From assembly GCF_000767615.3 (NCBI RefSeq), contig NZ_CP009553.3, positions 1,178,001 to 1,242,000 on the forward strand: DNA of 64,000 nt. The letters are read 5' to 3'. The translations under genes were made by a program, and so were the position numbers. This document shows, one piece after another, positions 22,393 to 32,137 of the stretch. Source of the DNA: Pandoraea pnomenusa. GTDB lineage: Bacteria > Pseudomonadota > Gammaproteobacteria > Burkholderiales > Burkholderiaceae. Below the pieces are notes generated by a model. The model saw nothing but the letters and a program-made list of their open reading frames with translations, was not told where the DNA came from and made no database searches. Position 1 is the stretch's first letter. Every line of letters begins with the position of its first letter.

Positions 22393-22848
22393 ATGAGTTC
22401 TGTCGCATCCCCCGTGGTTCAAGACGATTCCTATCTGACGCTCCACTATCGGATTGCCGCGCCGGACGGCGCGGACATTGTCAACACTTTCGAAGGCACA
22501 CCGGCCACGCTGCAGCTCGGCGGCGGTCAGATGGCGCCGACACTGGAGCAGGCGCTGCTGGGAATGACGGTGGGGGAGCGGCGCAGCATCGAGCTGGCGC
22601 CCGAGCAGGCCTTCGGTCCGCGCAACCCGGAACTGCTGCAGCGCGTCTCGATGAAGACGCTCCAGGAAAACAGCAATTTCGGCGAGGAGTACAGCGTGGG
22701 CGATCTGGTCGAGTTCAACGCGCCGAGCGGTGGCCGCTATGCGGGCATCCTGCGCGAACTGGGCGACGGCTGGGCCTTGTTCGACTTCAACCATCCGCTG
22801 GCCGGCCAGCCGATCGTGTTCGAAGTCCAGATTATCGGCATTCTGTAG
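22393..22848 (+). CDS. fkpB: FKBP-type peptidyl-prolyl isomerase, SlpA/FkpB type
   Basis: A 151-residue FKBP with the inserted-flap chaperone domain of the SlyD/SlpA group, predicted to speed proline isomerisation and aid folding in the cytoplasm. Motifs include [26 protein letters not shown] and [14 protein letters not shown], and the C-terminal [10 protein letters not shown] typical of SlpA. It lies eight bases before ispH, the same order as in E. coli, so the two are almost surely co-transcribed. Confidence 0.93.
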   Translation: MSSVASPVVQDDSYLTLHYRIAAPDGADIVNTFEGTPATLQLGGGQMAPTLEQALLGMTVGERRSIELAPEQAFGPRNPELLQRVSMKTLQENSNFGEEYSVGDLVEFNAPSGGRYAGILRELGDGWALFDFNHPLAGQPIVFEVQIIGIL

Positions 22849-22856
22849 GAATCGAA

Positions 22857-23831
22857 ATGAGCGCCACCCAAGTCGTTGCACCGACGCTGTCGGATGCGGA
22901 AATCCTGTTGGCTCAGCCGCGCGGTTTTTGCGCGGGCGTCGACCGCGCGATCGAGATCGTCGAGCGCGCCCTCGCCATGTATGGCGCGCCGATCTACGTG
23001 CGTCACGAGATCGTGCACAACGCGTACGTCGTCGAGAATCTGCGCAAGAAAGGCGCGATCTTCGTGGAGGAACTCACGGATGTCCCCCCGGGCAACACGC
23101 TGATCTTCAGCGCCCACGGCGTATCGCAGGCGGTGCGGGCCGAAGCGGAAGCGCGCGGACTGCGCATTTTCGATGCGACGTGCCCGCTCGTCACGAAGGT
23201 GCACGTCGAAGTCGCCAAGATGCGCAGCCAGGGGCTCGAGATCATCATGATCGGCCACAAGGGGCATCCGGAAGTCGAGGGGACGATGGGGCAGTCGGGC
23301 GAGGGCATGTTCCTCGTCGAGACGATCGACGACGTGATGTCGCTCCAGGTCGCCGACGAAAGCAAGCTGGCGTACGTGACGCAGACGACGCTTTCCGTCG
23401 ACGATGCCGCCGAGGTTATCAACGCGCTCAAGCAGCGCTTTCCGTCGATCACCGAGCCGAAGAAGCAGGACATCTGCTACGCCACGCAGAACCGCCAGGA
23501 CGCGGTGAAGTTCATGGCGCCGCAGTGCGACGTGGTGGTGGTCGTGGGCAGCCCGAACAGCTCGAACTCGAATCGTTTGCGCGAAGTGGCCGAGAAGATG
23601 GGGGTGCCGGCCTATATGGTGGATTCGCCGGACCAGTTGCAGGCCGCGTGGTTCGACGGCAAGCGTCGTATCGGTGTGACCGCCGGCGCGTCGGCGCCGG
23701 AAGTGCTGGCGCAGTCGATCGTGTCGCGCTTGCGCGAGTTGGGTGTCAATCAGGTCAAGGTACTCGAGGGCGTTGAGGAGAACATCGCGTTCCCGCTGCC
23801 CAAGGGGCTTACGCCGGTAACGACCGGCTGA
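22857..23831 (+). CDS. ispH: 4-hydroxy-3-methylbut-2-enyl diphosphate reductase
   Basis: Fe-S enzyme of the last step of the MEP pathway, making isopentenyl and dimethylallyl diphosphate. The 324-residue protein has the three cluster cysteines in [18 protein letters not shown] and [10 protein letters not shown], and the substrate site [11 protein letters not shown]. The start ATG follows closely on fkpB with AGGAA upstream. A terminator follows about 107 bases after the stop. Confidence 0.97.
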   Translation: MSATQVVAPTLSDAEILLAQPRGFCAGVDRAIEIVERALAMYGAPIYVRHEIVHNAYVVENLRKKGAIFVEELTDVPPGNTLIFSAHGVSQAVRAEAEARGLRIFDATCPLVTKVHVEVAKMRSQGLEIIMIGHKGHPEVEGTMGQSGEGMFLVETIDDVMSLQVADESKLAYVTQTTLSVDDAAEVINALKQRFPSITEPKKQDICYATQNRQDAVKFMAPQCDVVVVVGSPNSSNSNRLREVAEKMGVPAYMVDSPDQLQAAWFDGKRRIGVTAGASAPEVLAQSIVSRLRELGVNQVKVLEGVEENIAFPLPKGLTPVTTG

Positions 23832-23937
23832 CGCCGGGCAATCCACGGGCGTTGCGCGCCGCCGAAGTCCCACGACAAGCGGCCCGCGCGCGCCCAATCC
23901 GCGGAACCGCTCGGGGCGCTTGCCGCCTGAGCTCACC

Positions 23938-23972
23938 AAACCGGGTGTCACGTTGCGTGCCCCGGTTTTTTT
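23938..23972 (+). terminator. Intrinsic terminator after ispH
   Basis: AAACCGGG (23938-23945) pairs with CCCGGTTT (23961-23968), followed by more T residues to 23972. Confidence 0.75.
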
Positions 23973-24260
23973 GCGCCCGCCGCAAAGCGGTGCGGCGTGC
24001 CATGCCTTGCCCGACTCCCATTCGGCAATGCCCCGCCTTCCCGCGTGAATCTCCCTGCGGAATCTTCGCATTCCCGCGCCATCATTTGCAAAAAATCCGC
24101 GCGACGTATTTATTGGCTTTTGATGTCTCATCAGCCAAAACCGAATGCCATCAGTTTTAATTCAACACATAACGAATTGCGGTGCGTTCATGGATTCCGG
24201 TTTTCCAGAATCTAATTATTTATATATTCCCTTAATTAGAATGAACGCTCCAACTCCGCC

Positions 24261-24276
24261 GGGCACGGTAATTGCA
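24261..24276 (+). promoter_or_regulatory. Sigma-54 type -24/-12 promoter upstream of livK
   Basis: GGGCACGGTAATTGCA matches the sigma-54 consensus TGGCACG-N4-TTGCW at every fixed position but the first. The GG (24262-24263) and GC (24274-24275) are ten bases apart, as required. The start would be near 24287, about 285 bases before livK. The region before it is AT-rich, fitting an IHF or activator zone. This suggests nitrogen control of branched-chain amino acid uptake; inference only. Confidence 0.5.
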
Positions 24277-24308
24277 TATTAGATTGGCGGGCTGCTCAAG
24301 CCCATATA

Positions 24309-24327
24309 TGGTGCATCGGTTGCACCA
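24309..24327. promoter_or_regulatory. Inverted repeat in the livK leader, possible operator
   Basis: TGGTGCA and TGCACCA form a perfect 7-bp inverted repeat with a five-base spacer. It lies 30 bases after the predicted sigma-54 start and before the extended -10 at 24415. It could bind a regulator or fold as a hairpin in the leader. The bound protein is unknown. Confidence 0.35.
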
Positions 24328-24414
24328 CGAAGCCACCCGGGGCAGTGCGGCCGGGTGTGTAAAACCTTTCACAATTCCGGGGTTGCACTTTTGAAAAAAT
24401 AGGGTTGTACAAGT

Positions 24415-24423
24415 TGGTATAAA
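24415..24423 (+). promoter_or_regulatory. Possible extended -10 promoter nearer livK
   Basis: TGGTATAAA has the TGn plus TATAAA form of an extended -10; no good -35 stands at the right distance. It would give a start near 24430 and a leader of about 140 bases. It could serve basal transcription beside the sigma-54 site. Confidence 0.35.
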
Positions 24424-24571
24424 ACCTTAGTCACCGATTATGGAAAACCCTGTGGCGGCGAGCATCGCAGCCGCAAAGAATGGAGTTACAATGCGCGCGT
24501 TTCGCATACGAAACGTCGAATTGGCGTCATTGGCGTTATTCAATATACGCCGACAATCAGGAGATAATCAC

Positions 24572-25780
24572 ATGCACCTCAAGTTCGCGAAGGTACTGCC
24601 CGTAGTCGCCGCAGTGACGCTGTTGGCGGCCTGCGGCCAGAAGGAAGAAAAGCAGGCCGATTCGGGTGCCGCTTCTGCACCCGCCGCGACGACTGCCGCC
24701 AGCGGGGGCGGCGATGCGGTTGTAGTCAAGATTGGCCACGTTGCACCGCTGACGGGCCAGATTGCTCACCTGGGCAAAGATAACGAAAATGGTGCACGCC
24801 TGGCCATCGAAGAGGCCAACAAGGCCGGTCTGACGATCGACGGCAAGCCGGTCAAGCTGGAACTGGTGGCCGAAGACGACGCCGCCGATCCGAAGACCGC
24901 CACGCAGGTTGCCCAGAAGCTCGTCGACGAGAAGGTCGTCGCCGTGGTGGGCCACCTGAACTCGGGCACGACGATTCCGGCCTCGAAGATCTACAGCGAC
25001 GCGGGCATCGTGCAGATCTCCCCGTCGGCCACCAACCCGGCCTACACGCAGCAGGGCTTCAAGACGACCTACCGTGTGGTCGCCACCGACGCCCAGCAGG
25101 GTCCGGCACTGGCCAATTACGCCACCAAGTCGCTCAACGCCAAGTCGGTCGCCATCGTCGACGACGCGACGGCCTACGGCAAGGGGCTGGCCGACGAGTT
25201 CGAGAAGACCGCCAAGGCCAACGGCATGAAGGTTCTCTCGCACGACGCGACCAACGACAAGGCCACGGACTTCCGCGCGATTCTGACGAAGATCAAGGGT
25301 GAGCGTCCGGACATCATCATGTACGGCGGCATGGACGCGACCGGCGGCCCGTTCGCCAAGCAGTCGAAGGAACTGGGCATCGGCGCCAAGGTGCTCGCCG
25401 GCGACGGCGTGTGTACCGACAAGGTGGCCGAGCTGGCCGGCGACGCCATCGACAACATCGTCTGCTCGGAAGCGGGCATGGCGCTGTCGAAGATGGAAAA
25501 CGGCGCGGACTTCGCCAAGCGCTATGAAGCCCGCTTCAACCAGCCGATCCAGATCTACGCCCCGTTCACGTACGACGCCGTCAACGTGATCATCGACGCC
25601 ATGAAGCGTGCCAACTCGGCCGACCCGGCGAAGATCCTGGCCGCCATGCCGGCCACGGACTACAAGGGTGTCATCGGTCACATCGCCTTCGACAGCAAGG
25701 GCGACATGAAGGAGCCGGTGATCACGCTCTACAACTACAAGGACAAGAAGAAGAGCGTGCTCGACGTGGTGAAGATGTAA
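24572..25780 (+). CDS. livK: Branched-chain amino acid ABC transporter, substrate-binding protein (predicted lipoprotein)
   Basis: Binds Leu, Ile or Val outside the inner membrane and delivers it to LivHM. The 402-residue protein is a type I periplasmic binding protein (GHVAPLTGQIAHLGKDNENG, then SPSATNPAY). The N-terminus is a signal peptide ending in the lipobox LLAAC, followed by a charged and Ala/Ser/Gly-rich linker of about 30 residues, so it is probably lipid-anchored rather than free as E. coli LivJ/LivK are. ATG 24572 has AGGAGA seven bases upstream; a longer in-frame ATG at 24440 lacks this. First gene of livKHMGF. Confidence 0.93.
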   Translation: MHLKFAKVLPVVAAVTLLAACGQKEEKQADSGAASAPAATTAASGGGDAVVVKIGHVAPLTGQIAHLGKDNENGARLAIEEANKAGLTIDGKPVKLELVAEDDAADPKTATQVAQKLVDEKVVAVVGHLNSGTTIPASKIYSDAGIVQISPSATNPAYTQQGFKTTYRVVATDAQQGPALANYATKSLNAKSVAIVDDATAYGKGLADEFEKTAKANGMKVLSHDATNDKATDFRAILTKIKGERPDIIMYGGMDATGGPFAKQSKELGIGAKVLAGDGVCTDKVAELAGDAIDNIVCSEAGMALSKMENGADFAKRYEARFNQPIQIYAPFTYDAVNVIIDAMKRANSADPAKILAAMPATDYKGVIGHIAFDSKGDMKEPVITLYNYKDKKKSVLDVVKM

Positions 25781-25800
25781 CTCCCGGGCGCTTGCGCCAT

Positions 25801-25837
25801 GAAACGGCACCGTTGCCTACCCATTCGGTGCCGTTTC
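25801..25837 (+). other. Stable hairpin between livK and livH
   Basis: GAAACGGCACCG (25801-25812) pairs perfectly with CGGTGCCGTTTC (25826-25837) around a 13-base loop. There is no real T run, so it is more likely an mRNA-stabilising or partly terminating element. Such elements often follow the binding-protein gene and keep its message more abundant than the rest of the operon. Confidence 0.6.
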
Positions 25838-25991
25838 TTCATCTGCGGAACGATGCCGTGCCTGCATGACGGGCACGGCCCCTTTCCTGACACAGGATTA
25901 CGCCTCATTACCCGCAGTTCTCTCGACCCCCTCGCGCGCCCTATCGGGCAAGCGTGTCGAGAGCCCGTTTTCGGGACAAGGAGTTAGCTTC

Positions 25992-26942
25992 ATGGATATC
26001 TTTATCCAACAAATCTTGAACGGCCTCGTGCTTGGCAGCGTCTACGCGATCATTGCACTGGGCTATACGATGGTCTATGGCATTCTGGGCATCATCAACT
26101 TTGCCCACGCCGACGTGATGATGATCGGCGCGATGGTCGCGCTGTCCACCATCAACCTGTTGCTGAAGATCGCGCCGGACATGAACCCGGCGCTCATGCT
26201 GGCCATTGCCACACTCGTGTGCATGCCCGTGTGTGCCCTGACCAACTTCGTGATCGAGCGCGTGGCCTACCGGCCGTTGCGCAATGCGCCGCGTCTCGCG
26301 CCGCTGATCACGGCCATCGGCGTGTCGCTGCTTCTGCAGACGATCGCCATGCTGATCTGGTCGCGCAACCCCCTCTCGTTCCCGCAGTTGCTGCCCACCG
26401 ACGCCATGACCGTGATCCCGCAACGCGGCGAGCATGCGGGTGCCGTGACCAATGGCACGGGCATCGTGATCGTCGTGGTCGCCTTCCTCGTCATGTTCGG
26501 TCTCACCCAACTCGTGAACCGCACCAAGCTCGGCCGCGCCATGCGTGCGACGGCGGAAAACCGCAACGTCGCGGGCCTGATGGGCGTGAACCCCAACTTC
26601 GTGATCTCGGCGACCTTCGCGCTCGGTGGCGGCCTCGCGGCGCTCGCGGGCGTGATGATGGCGTCGAACTACGGCAACGTCCACTTCTACATGGGCTTCA
26701 TTCCCGGCATGAAGGCGTTCACGGCGGCAGTGCTCGGCGGCATCGGCAACCTGCAGGGCGCCATGGTCGGCGGCGTGCTGCTCGGCCTCATCGAGGCGTT
26801 GGGCGCCGGCTACATCGGCGATCTGACCGGTGGCGTCTTCGGCAGCAACTACCAGGACGTGTTCGCTTTCGTCGTGCTGATCGTGGTGCTGGTGTTCCGT
26901 CCGAGCGGCCTGCTCGGCGAACGCGTGGCCGATCGTGCTTGA
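25992..26942 (+). CDS. livH: Branched-chain amino acid ABC transporter permease LivH
   Basis: Inner-membrane permease half of the Liv transporter. The 316-residue protein starts MDIFIQQILNGLVLGSVYA and has the family segments YTMVYGILGIINFAHAD, NRTKLGRAMRATAEN and FIPGMKAFTAAVLGGIGN, with about eight hydrophobic stretches. ATG 25992 is eight bases after GGAG. It pairs with LivM in the membrane and is powered by LivG and LivF. livM follows after 18 bases. Confidence 0.95.
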   Translation: MDIFIQQILNGLVLGSVYAIIALGYTMVYGILGIINFAHADVMMIGAMVALSTINLLLKIAPDMNPALMLAIATLVCMPVCALTNFVIERVAYRPLRNAPRLAPLITAIGVSLLLQTIAMLIWSRNPLSFPQLLPTDAMTVIPQRGEHAGAVTNGTGIVIVVVAFLVMFGLTQLVNRTKLGRAMRATAENRNVAGLMGVNPNFVISATFALGGGLAALAGVMMASNYGNVHFYMGFIPGMKAFTAAVLGGIGNLQGAMVGGVLLGLIEALGAGYIGDLTGGVFGSNYQDVFAFVVLIVVLVFRPSGLLGERVADRA

Positions 26943-26960
26943 GCGGGGAGGATCGATACC

Positions 26961-28097
26961 ATGAATCAACCCGTGCAAACCTCCAACGGCGGCGCCACGC
27001 AGATCTCTGCGGCGGCGGCCACGCGCAAGGCCTATCGTGGCCTGGCGTTCTTCCTGATCGCCGCGGTCTTCGCGCCCGTGCTCGTCGGCTATGCCGGTGG
27101 CAACTACTGGGTGCGCGTGCTCGACTTCGCGCTGCTCTACATCATGCTCGCGCTGGGCCTGAATATCGTGGTGGGCTTCGCCGGCCTGCTCGATCTGGGT
27201 TACATCGCGTTCTATGCGGTGGGCGCGTACGTCACGGCGTTCCTCAGTTCGCCGCACCTCACCACGCAGTTCGAATGGATCGCGCATCTGTTCCCGAACG
27301 GACTGCATGTGCCGGTGTGGTTCACGATTCCGATCGGAGCAGCGGTCGCGGCGATATTCGGCATCCTGCTCGGTGCGCCGACGCTGCGCCTGCGCGGCGA
27401 CTATCTGGCCATCGTGACACTGGGCTTCGGCGAGATCATCCGCATCTTCATGAACAACCTCGACCGGCCGGTGAACATCACCAATGGCCCGAAGGGGATC
27501 ACCGGCATCGAGCCCGCGTCGCTGTTCGGCTTCGATTTCTCGAAGGCGCACAGCGTCTTCGGGTTCCAGGTCAGCTCGGTGTACATGTACTACTACCTGT
27601 TCGTGTTCCTTGCGCTGGTCATCGCGTTCATCTGCGTGCGCTTGCAGCATTCGCGCATCGGACGCGCCTGGGTCGCGATTCGTGAAGACGAAATCGCCGC
27701 CAAGGCGATGGGCATCAACACGCGCAACATCAAGTTGCTCGCATTCGCCATGGGCGCGTCGTTCGGCGGTGTTGCCGGCGGCATGTTCTCGGCGTTCCAG
27801 GGCTTCGTCTCGCCCGAGTCGTTCACTTTCTGGGAGTCGATCATCGTGCTCTCGATGGTGGTGCTCGGCGGCATGGGCCACATTCCGGGCGTGATCCTGG
27901 GCGGTGTGCTGCTCTCGGCGTTCCCCGAGGTGCTGCGCTCGACCATGGGCCCGTTGCAGACGCAGTTGTTCGGTAGCGTCATCGTCGATCCCGAAGTGAT
28001 CCGGCAGTTGCTGTACGGTCTGGCCATGATTCTGATCATGCTGTACCGTCCGGCCGGCCTGTGGCCGTCGCCGCGTCCGGAAGAGCGGACACTGTAA
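26961..28097 (+). CDS. livM: Branched-chain amino acid ABC transporter permease LivM
   Basis: Second membrane subunit of the Liv transporter. The 378-residue protein begins with a soluble stretch of about 25 residues and then membrane segments with LALGLNIVVGFAGLLDLGY, LRLRGDYLAIVTLGFGEIIR and SRIGRAWVAIREDEIAAKAM, all typical of LivM. The C-terminus ends MLYRPAGLWPSPR. GGGGAGGA upstream is the ribosome site. Confidence 0.95.
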   Translation: MNQPVQTSNGGATQISAAAATRKAYRGLAFFLIAAVFAPVLVGYAGGNYWVRVLDFALLYIMLALGLNIVVGFAGLLDLGYIAFYAVGAYVTAFLSSPHLTTQFEWIAHLFPNGLHVPVWFTIPIGAAVAAIFGILLGAPTLRLRGDYLAIVTLGFGEIIRIFMNNLDRPVNITNGPKGITGIEPASLFGFDFSKAHSVFGFQVSSVYMYYYLFVFLALVIAFICVRLQHSRIGRAWVAIREDEIAAKAMGINTRNIKLLAFAMGASFGGVAGGMFSAFQGFVSPESFTFWESIIVLSMVVLGGMGHIPGVILGGVLLSAFPEVLRSTMGPLQTQLFGSVIVDPEVIRQLLYGLAMILIMLYRPAGLWPSPRPEERTL

Positions 28098-28118
28098 GTC
28101 GAGGGAGACGATCTGACT

Positions 28119-28891
28119 ATGAGCGAACAAATTCTTCTGTCCGTCAAGGGCGTGAACAAGCGCTTCGGCGGTCTGCAGGCCCTCACCGATGTGGGCCTGG
28201 AGATCCGGCCGGGGCAGATTTACGGGCTGATCGGCCCGAACGGTGCCGGCAAGACCACGTTCTTCAACGTGATCACCGGTCTCTACACGCCCGACTCGGG
28301 CGAATTCCGTCTCGACGGCGCGTCCTACAAACCGACTGCCGTTCATGAAGTGGCGCGCGCGGGCATTGCCCGCACGTTCCAGAACATTCGTCTGTTCGGC
28401 GGCATGACCGTGATCGAGAACGTCATGGTCGGTCGCCACGTGCGCACGAAGATGGGCGTGATCGGTGCCATCCTGCGCCATCCGGGGGCGAAGGCCGAAG
28501 AGCGTGCCATTCGCGATCGTGCGATGGCGCTGCTCGAATACGTGGGCGTGGCGAAGTATGCCAACTACACGGCGGCGAACCTCTCGTATGGCCACCAGCG
28601 CCGTCTGGAGATCGCGCGTGCGCTGGCGACCGATCCGAAGCTGCTCGCGCTCGACGAGCCGGCCGCGGGCATGAACGCGACCGAGAAGGTCGAATTGCGC
28701 GGCCTGCTCGACAAGATCCGCAGCGACGGCAAGACGATTCTGCTCATCGAGCACGACGTGAAGCTGGTGATGGGGTTGTGCAACCGCATGACGGTGCTCG
28801 ATTACGGCAAGGTGATTGCCGAAGGTTTGCCGCAGGATGTGCAGAAAAATCCGGCGGTGATTGAAGCGTATCTGGGTTCGGGAGGCCATTG

Positions 28892-28892
<1 letters not shown>
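28119..28892 (+). CDS. livG: Branched-chain amino acid ABC transporter ATP-binding protein LivG
   Basis: Cytoplasmic ATPase of the Liv importer. The 257-residue protein has Walker A GPNGAGKTT (about 42-50), the family Q-loop segment GIARTFQNIRLF, the ABC signature as LSYGHQRRLEIARAL, Walker B LLALDEPAAGMN and the switch His in LLIEHDV. The usual LSGGQ is replaced by LSYGHQ, which is normal for LivG. The stop overlaps the livF start by one base (TGATG). Confidence 0.96.
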
Positions 28893-29605
<713 letters not shown>

Positions 29606-29660
29606 GTTGGCGGCGATCCGCTGGCGCACGCCGGCGTGATCGCTTGCTTATCCGGGCAAG

Positions 29661-29695
29661 GGGCGCCGAAGGCAACTTCGGCGCCCTTGTTTTTT
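29661..29695 (+). terminator. Intrinsic terminator of the liv operon
   Basis: GGGCGCCGAAG (29661-29671) and CTTCGGCGCCC (29676-29686) pair around a GCAA tetraloop and are followed by TTG and six T residues. Confidence 0.92.
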
Positions 29696-29723
29696 GCGTG
29701 TGCGCGCGCGTCGTCGCGGTGCG

Positions 29724-30203
29724 TCAGTGCGATCGCCAGACGTTCGCGGACGGCATGAGCGGCAGGCGCTTGCCCAGGCTCACGACGTCGTCGGCCGCGT
29801 AGCCATGTGCCGTGTAGAACGCCAGGGCTTCGCGCGATCGGGTGAGCACTTGCAGATTGAGCTTGAGGCAACCACGCTCGGCCAGTGCGGCTTCCGCGTG
29901 GCGCAGCAGGGCGCTCGCCACGCCGCGTCGGCGCAGCGCGCGCGCGACGGCCAGCGAGTACACCCAGCCGCGATGCCCGTCGTAGCCGGCCATCACCGTG
30001 CCGGCGATCTTGCGATCGCGCACGGCAACGAAGAACAGACCGTCGCGCATCGCCACCTTGTTGGCGATCGAGCGACGCGGTTCGCGATGCGGCTTGTCAG
30101 GAGCGTTGTATTCCGGGAACGCGTCGCGCCAAAGCGCCAGCACCGCGTCGGTGTCGGCGTCGTCGAACGCGCGGATATGAATCTCGGCGGGCATGGCGAT
30201 CAT
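29724..30203 (-). CDS. GNAT-family N-acetyltransferase
   Basis: A 159-residue GCN5-related acetyltransferase. The central part has the acetyl-CoA-binding pattern SLAVARALRRRGVASALL with the R/Q-x-x-G-x-G/A-like turn, then LKLNLQVLTRSREALAFYTAHGY. This matches the YpeA group of predicted acetyltransferases. Its start overlaps the stop of the next gene upstream, another GNAT, as ATGA (30203-30200), so the two form an operon. Substrate unknown. Confidence 0.85.
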   Translation of the reverse strand: MIAMPAEIHIRAFDDADTDAVLALWRDAFPEYNAPDKPHREPRRSIANKVAMRDGLFFVAVRDRKIAGTVMAGYDGHRGWVYSLAVARALRRRGVASALLRHAEAALAERGCLKLNLQVLTRSREALAFYTAHGYAADDVVSLGKRLPLMPSANVWRSH

Positions 30204-30697
30204 GGCGCTTCCTGTGGGCCGGTGTAGATATCCGGGCGATGGATCTGCATCATCTTGTTGACCGGTCCGAGCGGTTCGAAGCCATAACGGGCGTAGAGAC
30301 CCGCGGCATCGGTCGTGGCAAGCAGAAAACGACGCAGGCGCTGCAGCGCGGGATGCGCCAGCACATTTTCGCAAAGGCGCTTGCCGATGCCGAGGCCGCG
30401 CATCGACGGATCGACGAACACATCGGCCAGATAGGCAAAGGTGGCGCGGTCGGTGATCACGCGCGCGAAGCCGACCTGACGCGACGGCCCGCCCTCGACC
30501 TGTGTGGCGTAGGCACCGAAACACAGCGAATTCGAGACGGCACGCATGAGCGTGTCCCTGGGAATGTCCTTGGCCCAGTGCGTTTGTGTCGAGAGCGCGT
30601 GATGAATGAAGGCGATGTCCAGCCGTGCCGGGTCGGACGAGATCTCGACGATGGCGTCGGCCGGCGGGGGCGGGTGCCCGTGGCTCAGGTCGTTCAT
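30200..30697 (-). CDS. GNAT-family N-acetyltransferase
   Basis: A 165-residue acetyltransferase. FVDPSMRGLGIGKRLCENVL contains the acetyl-CoA pyrophosphate loop RGLGIG, and YARYGFEPL is the common C-terminal segment. It resembles small single-domain GNATs of unknown substrate. It is upstream of, and overlaps by four bases, a second GNAT, to which it is not obviously closely related. It sits 88 bases after argD on the same strand, so it might be read from the argD transcript. Confidence 0.85.
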   Translation of the reverse strand: MNDLSHGHPPPPADAIVEISSDPARLDIAFIHHALSTQTHWAKDIPRDTLMRAVSNSLCFGAYATQVEGGPSRQVGFARVITDRATFAYLADVFVDPSMRGLGIGKRLCENVLAHPALQRLRRFLLATTDAAGLYARYGFEPLGPVNKMMQIHRPDIYTGPQEAP

Positions 30698-30785
30698 GGA
30701 AGGCGTCTCCGTTGATGTCTTGGGGGTACCGGGCGTCGCATCGCCCCGGGGCGTTCCCGGGGGCGACGACGCCGACGGCCTGAGG

Positions 30786-32045
30786 TCAGGCGTGCCTGGC
30801 GAGCAGCGAATCGAGCATCGAGAGCATCTGATCGATCTCGTCGCGGCTCACGTTCAGCGCGGGCATGAAACGCAGCAGCCCGGGGCGCGGCGAGTTCAGC
30901 AGCAGGCCGTCCGGGGCCATGTCGCGCGCGGCCTCGACCAGTTGCGGACCGATCTCGCGCCCGAGCATCAGCGCGCGCAACAGACCGGCGCCGCGCTCGC
31001 CCTGGCCGCCGTAGCGCGAGGACAGATGTTGCAGCCCGGCGCTCAGATAGTCCGCCTGCGCTCGCACGAATTCGAGAAAACCCGGTGCGGCGACGGTGCG
31101 CATGACCGCGAGGCCGACGGCGCACATGAGCGGGTTGCCGTTGTACGTCCCGCCCTGGTCGCCGGGCTGGAACACCGCGAATGCGTCGCCGCACAGCATG
31201 GCCGCGAGCGGCACGCCGCCGCCGATGCCCTTGCCGAGCGTCATGATGTCGGGCACCACGCCGGCCTGCTGATGCGCGAACATCGTCCCCGTGCGTCCGC
31301 ATCCGGTCTGGACTTCGTCGACGATCAGCAACAGGCCGCGCGCGGTGGTGAGTTCGCGCAGCGCCTTCATGAAGGCGTCGGTCGCCGGCACCACCCCCGC
31401 TTCACCCTGAATGGGTTCGAGCATCACGGCAACGGTGTCGGGGCCGATGAGGGCTTCGACCGAGGCGATATCGTTGAGCTCCGCCTTCGGGAAGCCCGGC
31501 ACCTGCGGCGCGAAGATCGTGTCCCACCCTGGCTTGCCGCTGGCCGACATGGTGGCCAGCGTGCGGCCATGAAAAGCGTTCTTGAACGTGATGATCTCGT
31601 AGCGCGCACCGCCCGCGGCGTTCGGGTGCAGTTGCCCCCACTTGCGCGCGAGCTTGATGGCGCTCTCGTTCGCCTCGGCACCGCTGTTGGCGAAGAACAC
31701 CTTGCCGAGTCCGGAGAGCCGTGCGAGCAGATCGGCCAGTTCGATCATCGGCACGTTGTAATACGCGGGGCTTGGATTGAGCAGCAATGAGCCTTGCGTG
31801 GCGAGCGCGTCGCGCATCACCGGATGGCAGTGACCGAGGCTGTTCACGGCCCAGCCCTGGATGAAATCCAGGTATCGCTTGCCTTCGTGATCGTAAAGCC
31901 AGCCCCCCTTGCCGTGCGTGAACACGAGATCGGGGCGCGTCGTGATGGGGAGCAGCGCGCCGGTGGCGAACTCGGAGAACTTCGCGCTGCGCGCCGGTTT
32001 GGACGTGGCGGGGGCGGGGGTGGCGGACGGGGGGGCAAGCGACAT
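30786..32045 (-). CDS. argD: Acetylornithine transaminase (class III PLP aminotransferase)
   Basis: Predicted to convert N-acetylglutamate semialdehyde to N-acetylornithine in arginine synthesis. The 419-residue class III fold has ANSGAEANESAIKLARKWG for phosphate binding, HGRTLATMSA, Asp in LLIVDEVQTGCGRTG, and the PLP lysine in MTLGKGIGGGVPLA. The first 25 residues are a Pro/Ala-rich extension. ATG 32045 has GGAG seven bases before it. Other class III activities (ornithine or 4-aminobutyrate transamination) cannot be ruled out. A leader with an Arg-rich frame and terminator lies directly upstream. Confidence 0.9.
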   Translation of the reverse strand: MSLAPPSATPAPATSKPARSAKFSEFATGALLPITTRPDLVFTHGKGGWLYDHEGKRYLDFIQGWAVNSLGHCHPVMRDALATQGSLLLNPSPAYYNVPMIELADLLARLSGLGKVFFANSGAEANESAIKLARKWGQLHPNAAGGARYEIITFKNAFHGRTLATMSASGKPGWDTIFAPQVPGFPKAELNDIASVEALIGPDTVAVMLEPIQGEAGVVPATDAFMKALRELTTARGLLLIVDEVQTGCGRTGTMFAHQQAGVVPDIMTLGKGIGGGVPLAAMLCGDAFAVFQPGDQGGTYNGNPLMCAVGLAVMRTVAAPGFLEFVRAQADYLSAGLQHLSSRYGGQGERGAGLLRALMLGREIGPQLVEAARDMAPDGLLLNSPRPGLLRFMPALNVSRDEIDQMLSMLDSLLARHA

Positions 32046-32084
32046 GACGGTCTCCGAAGGGCAAGGTGGAAGAGACGAGGAAAT

Positions 32085-32114
32085 AAAAAAAGCCACGGGG
32101 GTTGCCCGTGGCTT
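32085..32114 (-). terminator. Terminator hairpin in the argD leader
   Basis: On minus, AAGCCACGGG and CCCGTGGCTT form a perfect 10-bp stem with a short loop followed by seven T residues, all within 70 bases upstream of the argD ATG. It is too close to argD, and too far from the next gene, to be only that gene's end. A leader attenuator fits better. Confidence 0.85.
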
Positions 32115-32137
32115 CGCTGTGCTTGAGAACTTGCGTG

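Noticed and set aside
24309..24327. NtrC enhancer site.
   Set aside because: The NtrC half-sites run TGCACC then GGTGCA; here they are reversed (TGGTGCA then TGCACCA), and the repeat lies downstream of the sigma-54 promoter instead of upstream.
29724..30697. The two adjacent GNAT genes as a recent tandem duplication.
   Set aside because: Their sequences differ clearly apart from the shared acetyl-CoA loop, so they are at best ancient relatives.
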